This document shows positions 11,773-20,644 of a stretch of DNA of 22,496 bases, piece after piece. The notes beneath the pieces are model-generated. The model saw only the letters and a list, made by a program, of their open reading frames with translations, was not told the origin of the DNA and ran no database searches. This DNA is from a virus: the IMG/VR virus record IMGVR_UViG_3300024938_000002, positions 1 through 22,496 of that record; one strand, given 5' to 3'. The stretch's first letter is position 1. Every line of letters begins with the position of its first letter. The translations under genes and the position numbers were made by a program.

Positions 11773-12320
11773 GACACCTGCCCGCCAACCAGGGCGATAG
11801 CGCCCAGGATCTCGCCCGCAACAACCAGCGCCTGTTCATCCGTCGGAGCGCGCAGCACTTCGTACTTGCGCATGCGCAGGGCAGATAGCGAGCCCTGGGC
11901 CGCGCGCAGGCTCACGGACTGCGCCAGGATCAGGTCCGTCGCGGCCTGTGCCGGCATGCCCGCCGGCACCGCGAATTCAGCCACCCGGGGCGGCGCCTCG
12001 CCCAGGTAGCCGGCCTCTTGGAACGCGCGGGCCTGGGCTTCGCGTTCTTCGTACTCGATAGCGAAGCGCGTGAAGCGACCGTAGATTGCGGCCACGGCCT
12101 CATCGATAGCGCTGGCCGCCCCGGCCCGGTCGAAGGCGGGCGGCAGCGGTGGCTCAGCGACCACCCAGCGCCCACCGCCCCATGCCGCGACAAATCCATC
12201 TTCGGCCGGCGGCGGCGGCGTGCGCGTCCAACCGGGCTGCACGCCCTCATGGTCGGCAATGTGTCGGACTGCGCCGGTGGCGACGCCTGTGGCAAGGTCG
12301 TATTCGTGAACCGTCTGCAT
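11769..12320 (-). CDS. Tail-fibre-associated protein (183 aa)
   Basis: Begins MQTVHEYDLATGVATG, a short beta-rich N-terminal domain with GWTRTPPPPAEDGFVAAW and GGRWVVAEP, typical of small proteins encoded just after phage tail fibres. The remainder is helical (AIDEAVAAIYGRFTRFAIEYEEREAQARAF and on). Its location 4 nt after the fibre gene supports a fibre-assembly or fibre-chaperone role, but no defining motif is present, so the assignment is contextual. Confidence 0.65.
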   Translation of the reverse strand: MQTVHEYDLATGVATGAVRHIADHEGVQPGWTRTPPPPAEDGFVAAWGGGRWVVAEPPLPPAFDRAGAASAIDEAVAAIYGRFTRFAIEYEEREAQARAFQEAGYLGEAPPRVAEFAVPAGMPAQAATDLILAQSVSLRAAQGSLSALRMRKYEVLRAPTDEQALVVAGEILGAIALVGGQVS

Positions 12321-12324
12321 GGCA

Positions 12325-13899
12325 TCAGCTCCTGATGTAGGTGGATGCGCGGTCCCCGCCCAGGCCGGTGTAGTTCGGCACAGCGAATTCCACGGAAGGA
12401 TCGAACGGGTAGCCGTCGCGGTAGAGCGCGACATAGGGCGTCGTGGCATGGGGCACGACAAGGAAGTGCTCCATGTTGTTGGCGCCGAACCAGAACGAGG
12501 CGTCGCGCGCGTCGCTGGCGGGCAATCCCGTGGGGTCTGTCAGCTTGGTGAACACATCGCCGGCGCGCTTGTAGACCGTAATGAAGGGCGTGGTGGCGTG
12601 CGCTACTGCGAGGTACAGCCCATCCGGGCTGAACGCCACCCGGCGGGCGTTGCCTGTGGGCAGCGCCGCCGGGTTGGCTAGTTTGGTGAACGTGTCGTCG
12701 GTGCGCTTGTAGATGGTCAAAAACGGCGTGGTGGTATGGGCCACCGCAAGGTAGTTGCCATCGGGGCTGAACGCAGCGCCCGCGCCGTTGCCCGTGGGCA
12801 GCGCCGCTGGATTGGCCAGTTTGGTGAAGACATCGCCCGCGCGCTTGTAGATCGTGATGAATGGCGTTGTTATGTGCGCCACTGCGAGGTAGGTGCCATC
12901 TGCGCTGAACGCGCACTTGCTGCCTCCCCCCGCAGGCAATGCAGCAGGATTGGCCAGCTTCGTGAAGACATCGCCCGCGCGCTTGTAGATCGTGAGAAAC
13001 GGCGTGAGGCTGTGCGCGACAGCAAGGTAGGTGCCATCGGTGCTGAACGCGCACCCATCCGCCCCCGTGCCCGGCGGCAAGTCCGCAGGGTTGGCAAGCT
13101 TCGTGAACGCGTCGCCCGCGCGCTTGTAGATGGTGATGCTCGGCGCCGTGTTGTGGGCCACTGCCAGGTAGGTGCCATCGTTGCTGAAGACACAAGCCAG
13201 CGCCTGCCCGGTCGGCAGCTCGGCCGGGTTGGCTAGTTTGGTGAACGTGTCTCCCGTGCGTTTGTAGATCGAAATGAAGGGCGTGAGCGAGTGCGCTACG
13301 GCGAGATACACGCCGTCGGGGCTGAACGCTCCGCCCCAGCCATCGCTGGCGGGCAGCGTGGCCGGGTTGCCGATCTTCGTCATCGGGTCGGTGAACGGGG
13401 TTGGCTGCAGCGCTGCCAGGTGGGGGTAAGCGCCGATCAGGTACAGCGCCCCGTTCGTCGGCAGCCAGGGCGGCGCCATGGGTCGCACGGTGGAAATGAT
13501 GTCCCCCGTGGAGAAGTAGCCCGTCAGCGCCTCCCAGTCAGCAGATACGCCCGGCTGGCTGGACGTCACGTCGGCCAGGTCATTGAGCAGCATCCACAGG
13601 CCACCGGAGTGTTTCACGCTGGCCGGGCGGGCCAGCGCGCCCGCCTGGTCGGCCCAGTAGCCACGGAAGTTGGACATGGCCGCCGCCGAAGCCTCGGAAT
13701 CCGCCGCAGCGACGGCGCTATCGCGTGCAGAGACCGCGTTGGCGTAGGAGGCCTGGGCCAGCGAATTCATACCAGGTACCGCATCGTTGCGCTGCCAGGC
13801 AATGGAGGCCTCGTACTGTTCGTCGAAGGTGACCTCGGGGTCGTTCGAGTTGGGAACCGGAGGGCCGTCAGGGATGGGTGTGGGTTCAATGATGAGCAT
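12325..13899 (-). CDS. Tail fibre with seven-repeat beta-propeller
   Basis: 524 residues. The N-terminus (1-90), with an Ala-rich stretch (YANAVSARDSAVAAADSEAS), is the likely trimeric shaft or attachment region, followed by SVKHSGGLWMLLNDLADV, a segment common in phage fibres. Residues about 171-498 contain seven repeats of 46-50 residues with the core AFSPDGxYLAVAHxxTPFITIYKRAGDxFTKLANPAALPTG, the number and length expected of a WD40-like seven-bladed beta-propeller. A short C-terminal tail follows. It should be the receptor-binding tip. The start at 13899 has only a weak ribosome-binding site. Confidence 0.83.
   Translation of the reverse strand: MLIIEPTPIPDGPPVPNSNDPEVTFDEQYEASIAWQRNDAVPGMNSLAQASYANAVSARDSAVAAADSEASAAAMSNFRGYWADQAGALARPASVKHSGGLWMLLNDLADVTSSQPGVSADWEALTGYFSTGDIISTVRPMAPPWLPTNGALYLIGAYPHLAALQPTPFTDPMTKIGNPATLPASDGWGGAFSPDGVYLAVAHSLTPFISIYKRTGDTFTKLANPAELPTGQALACVFSNDGTYLAVAHNTAPSITIYKRAGDAFTKLANPADLPPGTGADGCAFSTDGTYLAVAHSLTPFLTIYKRAGDVFTKLANPAALPAGGGSKCAFSADGTYLAVAHITTPFITIYKRAGDVFTKLANPAALPTGNGAGAAFSPDGNYLAVAHTTTPFLTIYKRTDDTFTKLANPAALPTGNARRVAFSPDGLYLAVAHATTPFITVYKRAGDVFTKLTDPTGLPASDARDASFWFGANNMEHFLVVPHATTPYVALYRDGYPFDPSVEFAVPNYTGLGGDRASTYIRS
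12406..13383 (-). repeat. Seven tandem in-frame repeats of about 138 bp
   Basis: The Tyr of YKR in successive units is at residues 212, 258, 305, 351, 397, 443 and (as YRD) 493, giving spacings of 46, 47, 46, 46, 46 and 50 codons. Units 2-6 are very similar at DNA level; the first and last are most diverged. Confidence 0.88.
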
Positions 13900-13908
13900 G
13901 GCAATGAC

Positions 13909-14865
13909 TCAGGTTGGAAGGCCTTCGAGATCGAAGCGGGCGGATGTACTGTTGAAGGAATCGCGGGTGACGTCTGACGACTTGAGCACGGCGAACAGCA
14001 GGCTCTGCCGCCAGCCGGGGCCGATGTCGGGGGCGTAGGCCACGCCACGCCCCAGCAGGTTGCGCAGCTGGAACAGCGCGGAGTCTTCCTGTCGGCCGCT
14101 GAGCTGCACGGTGCCGCTCATGTCGAAGCTGGTGCCGTAGATCAGCACCGAGGTGCTGCCGGTGTCCGGGTCGTTCTTGCGGGCAGTGAACGCCTTGGGC
14201 GCGCGGCTCAGGCCGTACTCAACGCCCCCGAAGTCCACGCCGGGGATGTAGCGCAGCTTGCCCACCTCAATCTGGCTGACGGCGCGCAGCTGTGCCCCGG
14301 AGCCTTCAATGGTGATGCGCACCTCGGCGTTGGCGAACATGGGCAGGCCAGTGACCAGCACGCGGTCTTCCATGATCCGCTGGCCGTATGCGTAGTCCCA
14401 GTAGCCCCGCGCCGCAGACTTGATGCGGCCCGAGCGCTCGAACACCAGCGGACCGCCCGGTCTGCTGTACACGCGCACGCGCCACAGCGCGCCTTTAGCG
14501 CCGAAGATGGCCACGGCATTGGCGAACCGCTGCGCGAGCCGGTACTCGATGTCGCCTGTGGTGCTCTTGAGCGGCAGGTTCTGGTAGACCATCAACCCAT
14601 CGGCGCGCACCTGGGGCCCGAAAGGGAGGTAGCGCGCCGTGGGCCTCATGTCTGCCCAGGCGGTTTTGTCCACCTCTGGCGGGCTGGTGTTCGTTGCCGT
14701 GCGGGCAACGGCGCAGCGGAAGACGCGATGCAGTGCGGGCCGGATGACTTCGGCCCCCACCGCATACGCACCCACCGCCCACGCCGCTTCGCCCACAGCA
14801 GGCTCACCCACGCTGCCGGCCAGGAACATGGCATCGGTAATGGCGTTTCTCTCGATGTAGTACAT
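13909..14865 (-). CDS. Tail-tip (distal tail) protein candidate (318 aa)
   Basis: Lies between tape measure and fibre, where distal-tail or tail-hub proteins are encoded. It begins MYYIERNAITDAMFLAGS. The middle region (MVYQNLPLKSTTGDIEYRLAQRFANAVAIF) and the later segments with VRVYSRPGGPLVFERSGR and FDMSGTVQLSGRQEDSAL are beta-rich. I recognise no named domain. Only one gene here separates tape measure from fibre, fewer than in lambda (L, M, K, I, J), so this tail tip is simple. No enzymatic motif is seen. Confidence 0.7.
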   Translation of the reverse strand: MYYIERNAITDAMFLAGSVGEPAVGEAAWAVGAYAVGAEVIRPALHRVFRCAVARTATNTSPPEVDKTAWADMRPTARYLPFGPQVRADGLMVYQNLPLKSTTGDIEYRLAQRFANAVAIFGAKGALWRVRVYSRPGGPLVFERSGRIKSAARGYWDYAYGQRIMEDRVLVTGLPMFANAEVRITIEGSGAQLRAVSQIEVGKLRYIPGVDFGGVEYGLSRAPKAFTARKNDPDTGSTSVLIYGTSFDMSGTVQLSGRQEDSALFQLRNLLGRGVAYAPDIGPGWRQSLLFAVLKSSDVTRDSFNSTSARFDLEGLPT

Positions 14866-14872
14866 GGTCGAA

Positions 14873-17800
14873 TCAGAAAGTGGGCACCGCTGTCGTCACC
14901 AGGGAATTGCCGTTTTTGACGGCCACAAGCACATCGGCAGAGCGACCCGTGTTGTTGGCCGTCGCGGTGGCCGCAGCCTTGAGCGCTGCCACCTCGGCGG
15001 TCAGATCCTTCATCACCGCCTCCAGCCGGTCCGTGTTGCCGCCGCCGGTGAGTGCCGAGAAGATCTGCTGCTGGTTCCAGATACGCGAAGGGCCCGTAGC
15101 CTCCAGCTCCCAGCCCCGTTCACCGACGATGCGCAGGCCGCCGGCGTGGTCGCCGCCGCCGGCAAAGCCCGGGATGCCCGTGGCACCGCCGGTGCGCAGG
15201 TTCTCTTCGAGCTGCGCCACGGTGATGTTGTAGGCCGCAGCCACGTCGTGCATGGATGCACCCGTGTCACGCATTGCATCCACGACGCCCTGCGCCGTGA
15301 TGCCGTTGGCGATTTCACGGTCCAGGTTCGTCCTGATTGCGGCGTAGTAGTCGGCCTCGCTGGCCCCGTTGGCAACATGCTGGTTGTAGAGCGACGAGCG
15401 TTGCTGCTCCCCGTAGCTGCTGCCAGAGGTGCCCACGAACGCGGCGCCGTACAGGGCTGCCATCTGCGCCCGGCTGGCCGTGCCGAGTGGTCGGCCGTCC
15501 GGGGTGTAGATCTGCCCGTCCACGTTCACCAGGTTGCCCGTGATCGTGTCCCAGCGTGCCTGGCGGTAGTTCGAGAACCCGGCAGCGTTGAGGCTTGCCG
15601 CGTTGTTGTTCTCGATGACCCCGTCCTCGGTCCACTTGTGGGTGCGCAGCCACTCGGTGAAGTTTGTGCCTCTCGCGTTCAGGCCGAAGTGCTCAGGGCC
15701 GTATTTGTAGAGCTGATAGCCCAGCACAGGGTCGATCCCCATGCCCTCATAGCTCAGCAGTGAGGCCGTGTCACCCCGGAAGAAGTCCGCGGCATCGCCC
15801 GGCATCTTGGAAAGATCGCTCCGAATGAGGGTGCTGCCGTCCGTAGCGAAGCTCGACCGCCCGGCGGTCATGATCTGCTCGTAGTCCTGGGCGTACTGCG
15901 GGTTGTTCTTGTAGAACAGGTACTGCCCGAACAGCTCCTTGTCGGTGCCGTCGGCCGCCATACGCGTCATGCGCATCCAGTCGGGCACGTCGTACTCTCC
16001 GCCCTTGAACAGGTTCGGGTCCGCGTTGTGCCGCAGGCCGTCATACCAGGCCTTGAACTTCTCGAAGCTGCCCAGGGCCTCCTCGGCGCCATAGCCCACG
16101 CGCTGCGCATACCCGCCGCCAGCCACGTAGCCACTACCACCTCCGCCGCCAGAACCCCCGGCCGTTGGCGGCTTGGTGGTGCTGCCGCCGTTGAAGATCT
16201 GCTGGCTCAGGCCATCGACGGCAGCGGTCATGCCCAAGATGGCTTCGTAGGTGCCGCTGGCCAGGTCGATCTGCTGCTGCCAGTAGTCCAGCGTCTGGTC
16301 GAGCTGCTTGGAGTGTTTCTCCAGCTCGTACACGGTGCGCTTTGCATCGGTCAGCTGCTGGCCGGCAAGGTCTTCCAGGCCTGAGAGCTGGCCCGCGAGC
16401 ACCAGAGCGGCGTAGCCGCGCTCCTCGGAGCTGGCGAAGTTGCTCGCGTCCAGCCCGGCGCGCACGTCGCCGATGGCTTCGGCCAGCTTGTCGGCGTCGG
16501 GCAGATAGCCGGTGGACCGCGCTACAGCCAGGGCCTGCGCAATGAAGTCGCTGCCCTGCTGGGCCAGCATGCCGCGCGTGGATTCGACTTCGCCGTAAAG
16601 GCTGCGCACGTTCTCGTGCAACAGGTCGAACAGGCCAGACAGCTCGGACACTACCGATTCGGCCGCCTGCCGCTGGCTGTCGAGCAGGCGCTTTTGCGCG
16701 TCCACAGAACGCTGCAGGCTGCTGAATGCGGCGTTGCGCGCATCGTCGGCGGACTGCGTGAGCGACGCGAACATCTCAGAAAGCTGCACGAGCTTGCCCG
16801 CCGTCGCAGCCCCGCCCTCGCCCATCGCCCACTGGGCTTCAATCAGCGCCTTGAGTTCATCGCGGGTCTTGGGCAGGCTGAAACCCAGCTTGCCGAACTC
16901 GGCAGTGAGATCCGCGCGCAGCACCGCCTGGCGCTCAGCGTCGGAGTAGTACTCGCGGGTGAAGACGTCCATCGAGCGCACCAGAGCACCGGCGCCGCCG
17001 ACGGCTTCGGCCATCTTGCTGACTGCTTCTTGCGACAGGCCTGCGAATTCGGGCATGAGCTTGCCGAACTGAACAAACGCCGCCCGGGCGGAGTTGATCT
17101 GGTCCACCGTGCCGGCCAGGTTCTCCAGCGTGGGGCTGTCGCCCAGGGCCTGCAGCATGTCGCGAGCCCAGTCCACATCGCCGATGGCTTGCACAAGGGC
17201 GTCCCGCGCGCTGAGGGCGTAGGCGGCCAGGTATTCCTTGCTGCCTGCTTCACCGTCGCTGAACACCTTGGGCGCCCAGGCGTCGGTCTGGGTGTCGCGC
17301 CAGTCGGCAACCTTCTTGCCCATCTGTTCAATGAGCAGCTGGCCCCAGGCGCCGTCTTTCGATTTGTCGTCTGCAAACGCGGTGGCAACGCGGTAGCCTG
17401 CCTCCTTGCCGAAGGTCGTAGCCGTCGTGTCCAGCATAGTCACCAGCGTGCGCGCAAGGTCGCCCGTGAGCTTGCCGGCGGCAGCGTCGTAAGTGCGCGT
17501 GTCAGCCAGGCCGTAATTGGCCGTGGTGTACTGGCCCGCACCGGTCACCAGACCATCGGCCGCGCTGTAGCTGGAGCCGCCGCCCATGTGGGGGGTGGAT
17601 TTCTTGATGAGGCTGGACAGCAGGGCGATGCCGATGACGATGGGGCCGAGGGCGCCGGCCAGCATCCCCAGACCGCTCGCTGCGCCTGCCGCTGTCCCGG
17701 TACCAAGCAGCGACATCCCTGCCGTCAGCGAGCCACCGAGCGTGGTTGCCCCCGTAAGCCAACCAGCGCCCGCCGCCAGCGAGCCGGCCATGCCCCCCGC

Positions 17801-19828
17801 ACCGAACAGGCTTGCCGCGCTCATGGCCGTGGAGGCAGCACTTCCGCCGCCGGACTGCCCCGCGCTCGTGCCCCCGAGCCCCAGCATTCCGGTGATCGCC
17901 CCCGCCACCGGGCTGACGATAGCGCTCACAACGGGCCGCAGCACCATGGTCTTGAACATATTGACGACCGTGTCGCGCATGTTCTTGGCGAAGTCCTTGC
18001 CCGCCTCGAAACCGCGCATCAGCGCGTCGGTCAGCGACTGCTCGATGCGCTCGGAGGCGCGCTCGAACTCCTTCGCCGCCTTGTCGGCCTCCTTTTTCAG
18101 GTCGGCCTCTCGGTCGAGCTCTACCTGCCGGGCAGCGCCGTCGCGCTTCGCCTGGGCCAGGTCGCGGTACGCCTGCGCCTGTTTGCGGAGCATCTCGTAT
18201 TGCTGCTCGTCCAGGTTCTTGTCCATCGCCTTGATGGCCTGCAGATCCAGGTCGGTGGCGAGCATGTCGAGCTTGGCGGCGTCCAGCTCGGTGATGGCCT
18301 CCTTCGTCAGCCCCAGGCGGGCGTTCTGCTCCTGCTGCGCCGTCACGGCGGCGCGCATCTTCTCCAGCTCCTTGGCCTGGGCGGCAAGGGCGTGGTCGCG
18401 CACCTTGGCAAGCTCCGCAGTGGCCTTTTCCGCTGCGGTGGTGGCCTTGGTCTGCTCGTCCATGAGCTGCTTCGCCATGGGCTGCTTGGCGATCAGGGCG
18501 GTCACCAACTCGATGTAGCGCGCCTCGCTGATGTTTCCCTTGTCGCGAATGAGCTGCAGGCGCTTGAGCTGCTCCTGGTAGTCGGCATTCACCCCCGAGA
18601 GGGTGGAGAGCAGCGCTGCCTCGCGCTCGAGTTCCTTGCGGGCGTCGCGGCTGGCCTGGGATTCCTTCTCGGCGTATTTCTCGCGCGCGGCGTTCACGAG
18701 CTGCGCGCGCTCGGCTGCACTGGCGCCGGAGCGGTCGGCCAGTGCGTTGGCCTGGGCGATGGCGATCGCCAGCTTTTCCTGCTTGCTGGCCGACTGCTCC
18801 AGGGCCAGGGCCAGCTCCAGCCGGGCCTTGTCCTTGGCGGCCAGGTCAGCCTTGATGCCTGCGGCACGCTCATCGAGCCGTGCCGTCTCGCGCAGGGTGT
18901 CGTGCAGCGCCTTGGCGGCTGCCAGCTGCCCGTCAAGGTCGCCGGTGGCCATGCCGCGCGATCGCCGGCCCTCCACCTGCTTTTCAAGGTACGCCACGCG
19001 CTCGCCGGCCTTGGAAAGCTGGTCGGCAGAGCTGTCGGGGCGCCCGATGTTCAGCATGGCGTCCCATGCTTCCTTGGCCAGGTCGCGCACGCCGCGCCAG
19101 GCGCGCTCCATGGTGCCCAGGTTCTTTTCGATCTTGGCGGCCCGGTCCCGCAGCATGTCGGCTGCGGCGTTCTGGGCGATGGAAACGGCCCGCTCGGTAT
19201 CGCCCAGGTTCTCGGCGGCCTTGATCTGGGCGTAGGTGCCGGCGGTGAGGTAGTTCAGCGATTCGTTCAGGCGCAGGCTCGCCTTCACAGGCTCCTTGCC
19301 CAGACTGGAGAAGATTTTTTCCGTCTCGCTGATGGCCTGGCCGGTGGCCCGCTCCATCTCGACGGCGGCCAGGGCCACCTTCTCCAGGTTTTCGCGCGCC
19401 ACCTTGCCGCCAGCCGTCATGGCCGTAAGGGCGGCGGCGGCATTGGCCTGCGTGCCCACCACCCCATCGATGCGCTTGGCCATGTCGCCGAGCTGCCCCG
19501 CCGTCACGTCGGCCGCATTGCCGGTGAGGACGATGGCCTTCTCATACCCCCGCGTTTCCTGCTGGGCCTGGTGGTAGGCCAGCCCCACGGCCAGCGCGGC
19601 GGCGGCGGCCGTGGCGGCCACCGGGCCCAGCACCGTGAGGGCGCGGGTGGCCGTTTGCACTGCGGTGGTCTGGCCGGTAATGGCATCCGTCACCGCGCCG
19701 GAAACGGCAGCGGTGCGGCCTTGCACCTGGTTGGCGGCCGCGTTGACGTCCTGAACCGTCTGGGCGAGTTCGCTCTTGAACTGCGCACGCTCCAGCAGCA
19801 GCTTCACCACCAGCGTGCCCAAGTTCAT
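14873..19828 (-). CDS. Tail tape measure protein (1651 aa)
   Basis: The longest gene of the window, whose length sets tail length in siphoviruses. The N-terminal part (MNLGTLVVKLLLERAQF and the following helices) matches lambda-type tape measures: helix-rich with alternating Ala, Lys and Gln. Long coiled-coil-like regions lie around residues 330-600. Hydrophobic segments lie near residues 625-660 and 715-740, as expected for a protein that crosses the host membrane during DNA entry. A glycine-rich linker is near residue 1225. The conserved end (GFAGGGDHAGGLRIVGERG, then LEATGPSRIWN) starts near 1553. GGGAGGGCAGGG precedes the start. The reverse-strand 1122-aa frame is a shadow. Confidence 0.93.
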   Translation of the reverse strand: MNLGTLVVKLLLERAQFKSELAQTVQDVNAAANQVQGRTAAVSGAVTDAITGQTTAVQTATRALTVLGPVAATAAAAALAVGLAYHQAQQETRGYEKAIVLTGNAADVTAGQLGDMAKRIDGVVGTQANAAAALTAMTAGGKVARENLEKVALAAVEMERATGQAISETEKIFSSLGKEPVKASLRLNESLNYLTAGTYAQIKAAENLGDTERAVSIAQNAAADMLRDRAAKIEKNLGTMERAWRGVRDLAKEAWDAMLNIGRPDSSADQLSKAGERVAYLEKQVEGRRSRGMATGDLDGQLAAAKALHDTLRETARLDERAAGIKADLAAKDKARLELALALEQSASKQEKLAIAIAQANALADRSGASAAERAQLVNAAREKYAEKESQASRDARKELEREAALLSTLSGVNADYQEQLKRLQLIRDKGNISEARYIELVTALIAKQPMAKQLMDEQTKATTAAEKATAELAKVRDHALAAQAKELEKMRAAVTAQQEQNARLGLTKEAITELDAAKLDMLATDLDLQAIKAMDKNLDEQQYEMLRKQAQAYRDLAQAKRDGAARQVELDREADLKKEADKAAKEFERASERIEQSLTDALMRGFEAGKDFAKNMRDTVVNMFKTMVLRPVVSAIVSPVAGAITGMLGLGGTSAGQSGGGSAASTAMSAASLFGAGGMAGSLAAGAGWLTGATTLGGSLTAGMSLLGTGTAAGAASGLGMLAGALGPIVIGIALLSSLIKKSTPHMGGGSSYSAADGLVTGAGQYTTANYGLADTRTYDAAAGKLTGDLARTLVTMLDTTATTFGKEAGYRVATAFADDKSKDGAWGQLLIEQMGKKVADWRDTQTDAWAPKVFSDGEAGSKEYLAAYALSARDALVQAIGDVDWARDMLQALGDSPTLENLAGTVDQINSARAAFVQFGKLMPEFAGLSQEAVSKMAEAVGGAGALVRSMDVFTREYYSDAERQAVLRADLTAEFGKLGFSLPKTRDELKALIEAQWAMGEGGAATAGKLVQLSEMFASLTQSADDARNAAFSSLQRSVDAQKRLLDSQRQAAESVVSELSGLFDLLHENVRSLYGEVESTRGMLAQQGSDFIAQALAVARSTGYLPDADKLAEAIGDVRAGLDASNFASSEERGYAALVLAGQLSGLEDLAGQQLTDAKRTVYELEKHSKQLDQTLDYWQQQIDLASGTYEAILGMTAAVDGLSQQIFNGGSTTKPPTAGGSGGGGGSGYVAGGGYAQRVGYGAEEALGSFEKFKAWYDGLRHNADPNLFKGGEYDVPDWMRMTRMAADGTDKELFGQYLFYKNNPQYAQDYEQIMTAGRSSFATDGSTLIRSDLSKMPGDAADFFRGDTASLLSYEGMGIDPVLGYQLYKYGPEHFGLNARGTNFTEWLRTHKWTEDGVIENNNAASLNAAGFSNYRQARWDTITGNLVNVDGQIYTPDGRPLGTASRAQMAALYGAAFVGTSGSSYGEQQRSSLYNQHVANGASEADYYAAIRTNLDREIANGITAQGVVDAMRDTGASMHDVAAAYNITVAQLEENLRTGGATGIPGFAGGGDHAGGLRIVGERGWELEATGPSRIWNQQQIFSALTGGGNTDRLEAVMKDLTAEVAALKAAATATANNTGRSADVLVAVKNGNSLVTTAVPTF

Positions 19829-19842
19829 GATCCCTGCCCTCC

Positions 19843-20588
19843 CTATTTCCTGCGGCGCTTCAGCGCCAGTTCGTTGTCTGCCTCCAACACGGCCAGCTCG
19901 ATCGTGTGCAGGTCATCGGCCCAGGCCTGCAGCTGCTCGCCTGGCACGCCCCGGATGCGCGCCACGGACTCCATGCCTGGGTAGTCCATCGCCACCCGCA
20001 TGGGCGGGGCCATGCCGCCGCCGGCGTACACCCACTGCGTTTGGCCCTTGAGGTAGAACTGCCACACGGTCCAGTTCTCATCGAGCACCCAGCACACATT
20101 CGGGTCTTGGGCACCGGCAGTGCCGCGCTCCCTGCGCACCTTCTCGATCTCGGCTTCGGATGCCCCCATGCGGCGCATCCCCTCCTCCAGCGCCGCGTCC
20201 ACCACCACCGCCGAGCGCTCCTGGGCCGCGCCGATGCCGGCCCAGGCGCGCGCGGCGCTTACAAGTTTTTTGCCTTGGCGCCGCTGCTGGCGCGGTAGAA
20301 GGCCAGGGCAATGTGGTACGGGGCCGATGCGATGGCCAGCACTGCCTCGCGGGTTTCTTCGCTGTACGGCACCGGCTGCTTGCTTTCCTCGTCGACCATT
20401 TCCCAGCCCACGAGCTGCTTGCGCACGGCCTCGGCGTCATCGCCTTCGCGCAGTGCCTTGATCTCGTCGGAGGTGGCGGGCTTGAAGTGGGCCGTGAACT
20501 TGTTGTTGTCCATGCCGCCCTTTTCGTTGGGCACGGGCACGGTGACTTCGACGGGGAAGAAATTGCGTGTCTTGAAACTGAATGCCAT
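19843..20588 (-). CDS. GT-type tail assembly chaperone, -1 frameshift fusion (248 aa)
   Basis: In lambda, gpG and the frameshifted gpGT act together as chaperones for the tape measure during tail assembly. Here the second frame (19843 to about 20270) has no ATG near its start and remains open upstream to the end of the first gene. Its protein (VCWVLDENWTVWQFYLKGQTQW, then MDYPGM) resembles the DUF1799-type phage proteins that take the T position. A -1 shift at A AAA AAC (20265-20271) fuses both products into 248 residues. A GTG at 20208 could give a separate product but lacks a ribosome-binding site. It lies just before the tape measure gene, as in other siphoviruses. Confidence 0.83.
20220..20271 (-). 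promoter_or_regulatory. Programmed -1 frameshift signal
   Basis: The minus strand carries A AAA AAC (20271-20265), in the zero frame as GCA AAA AAC, two codons before the TAA stop. Downstream, CCTGGGCC (20246-20239) and GGCCCAGG (20227-20220) form a perfect 8-bp stem with an 11-nt loop. GCGC on both sides can extend it after one mismatch. Confidence 0.85.
20259..20588 (-). CDS. G-type tail assembly chaperone (109 aa)
   Basis: The zero-frame product begins MAFSFKTRNFFPVEVTV, with AGGA upstream, and reads as a small alpha/beta protein with a helical C-terminal half (EETREAVLAIASAPYHIALAFYRA) ending AKAKNL. Its place after the tail tube gene and before the tape measure, and its termination just past a slippery site, identify it as the major (unshifted) tail chaperone. 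Confidence 0.82.
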   Translation of the reverse strand: MAFSFKTRNFFPVEVTVPVPNEKGGMDNNKFTAHFKPATSDEIKALREGDDAEAVRKQLVGWEMVDEESKQPVPYSEETREAVLAIASAPYHIALAFYRASSGAKAKNL

Positions 20589-20644
20589 GGCTGGTTCCTA
20601 TGGATGGGTTGGTTGATGAGGGAAGAAATGCGGCGTGGCAGCGG

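Noticed and set aside
12406-13383. Tandem repeats considered as a CRISPR or non-coding satellite
   Set aside because: The period is a multiple of three or close to it, the frame is open throughout, and each unit is a full protein repeat.
12325-13899. Fibre as target of a diversity-generating retroelement, as in Bordetella phage BPP-1
   Set aside because: No reverse transcriptase, template repeat or C-type-lectin variable region is present in the window.
16616-19984. 1122-codon open frame on the + strand
   Set aside because: Antisense shadow of the tape measure gene, which has clear family features and a ribosome-binding site; the + frame has none.
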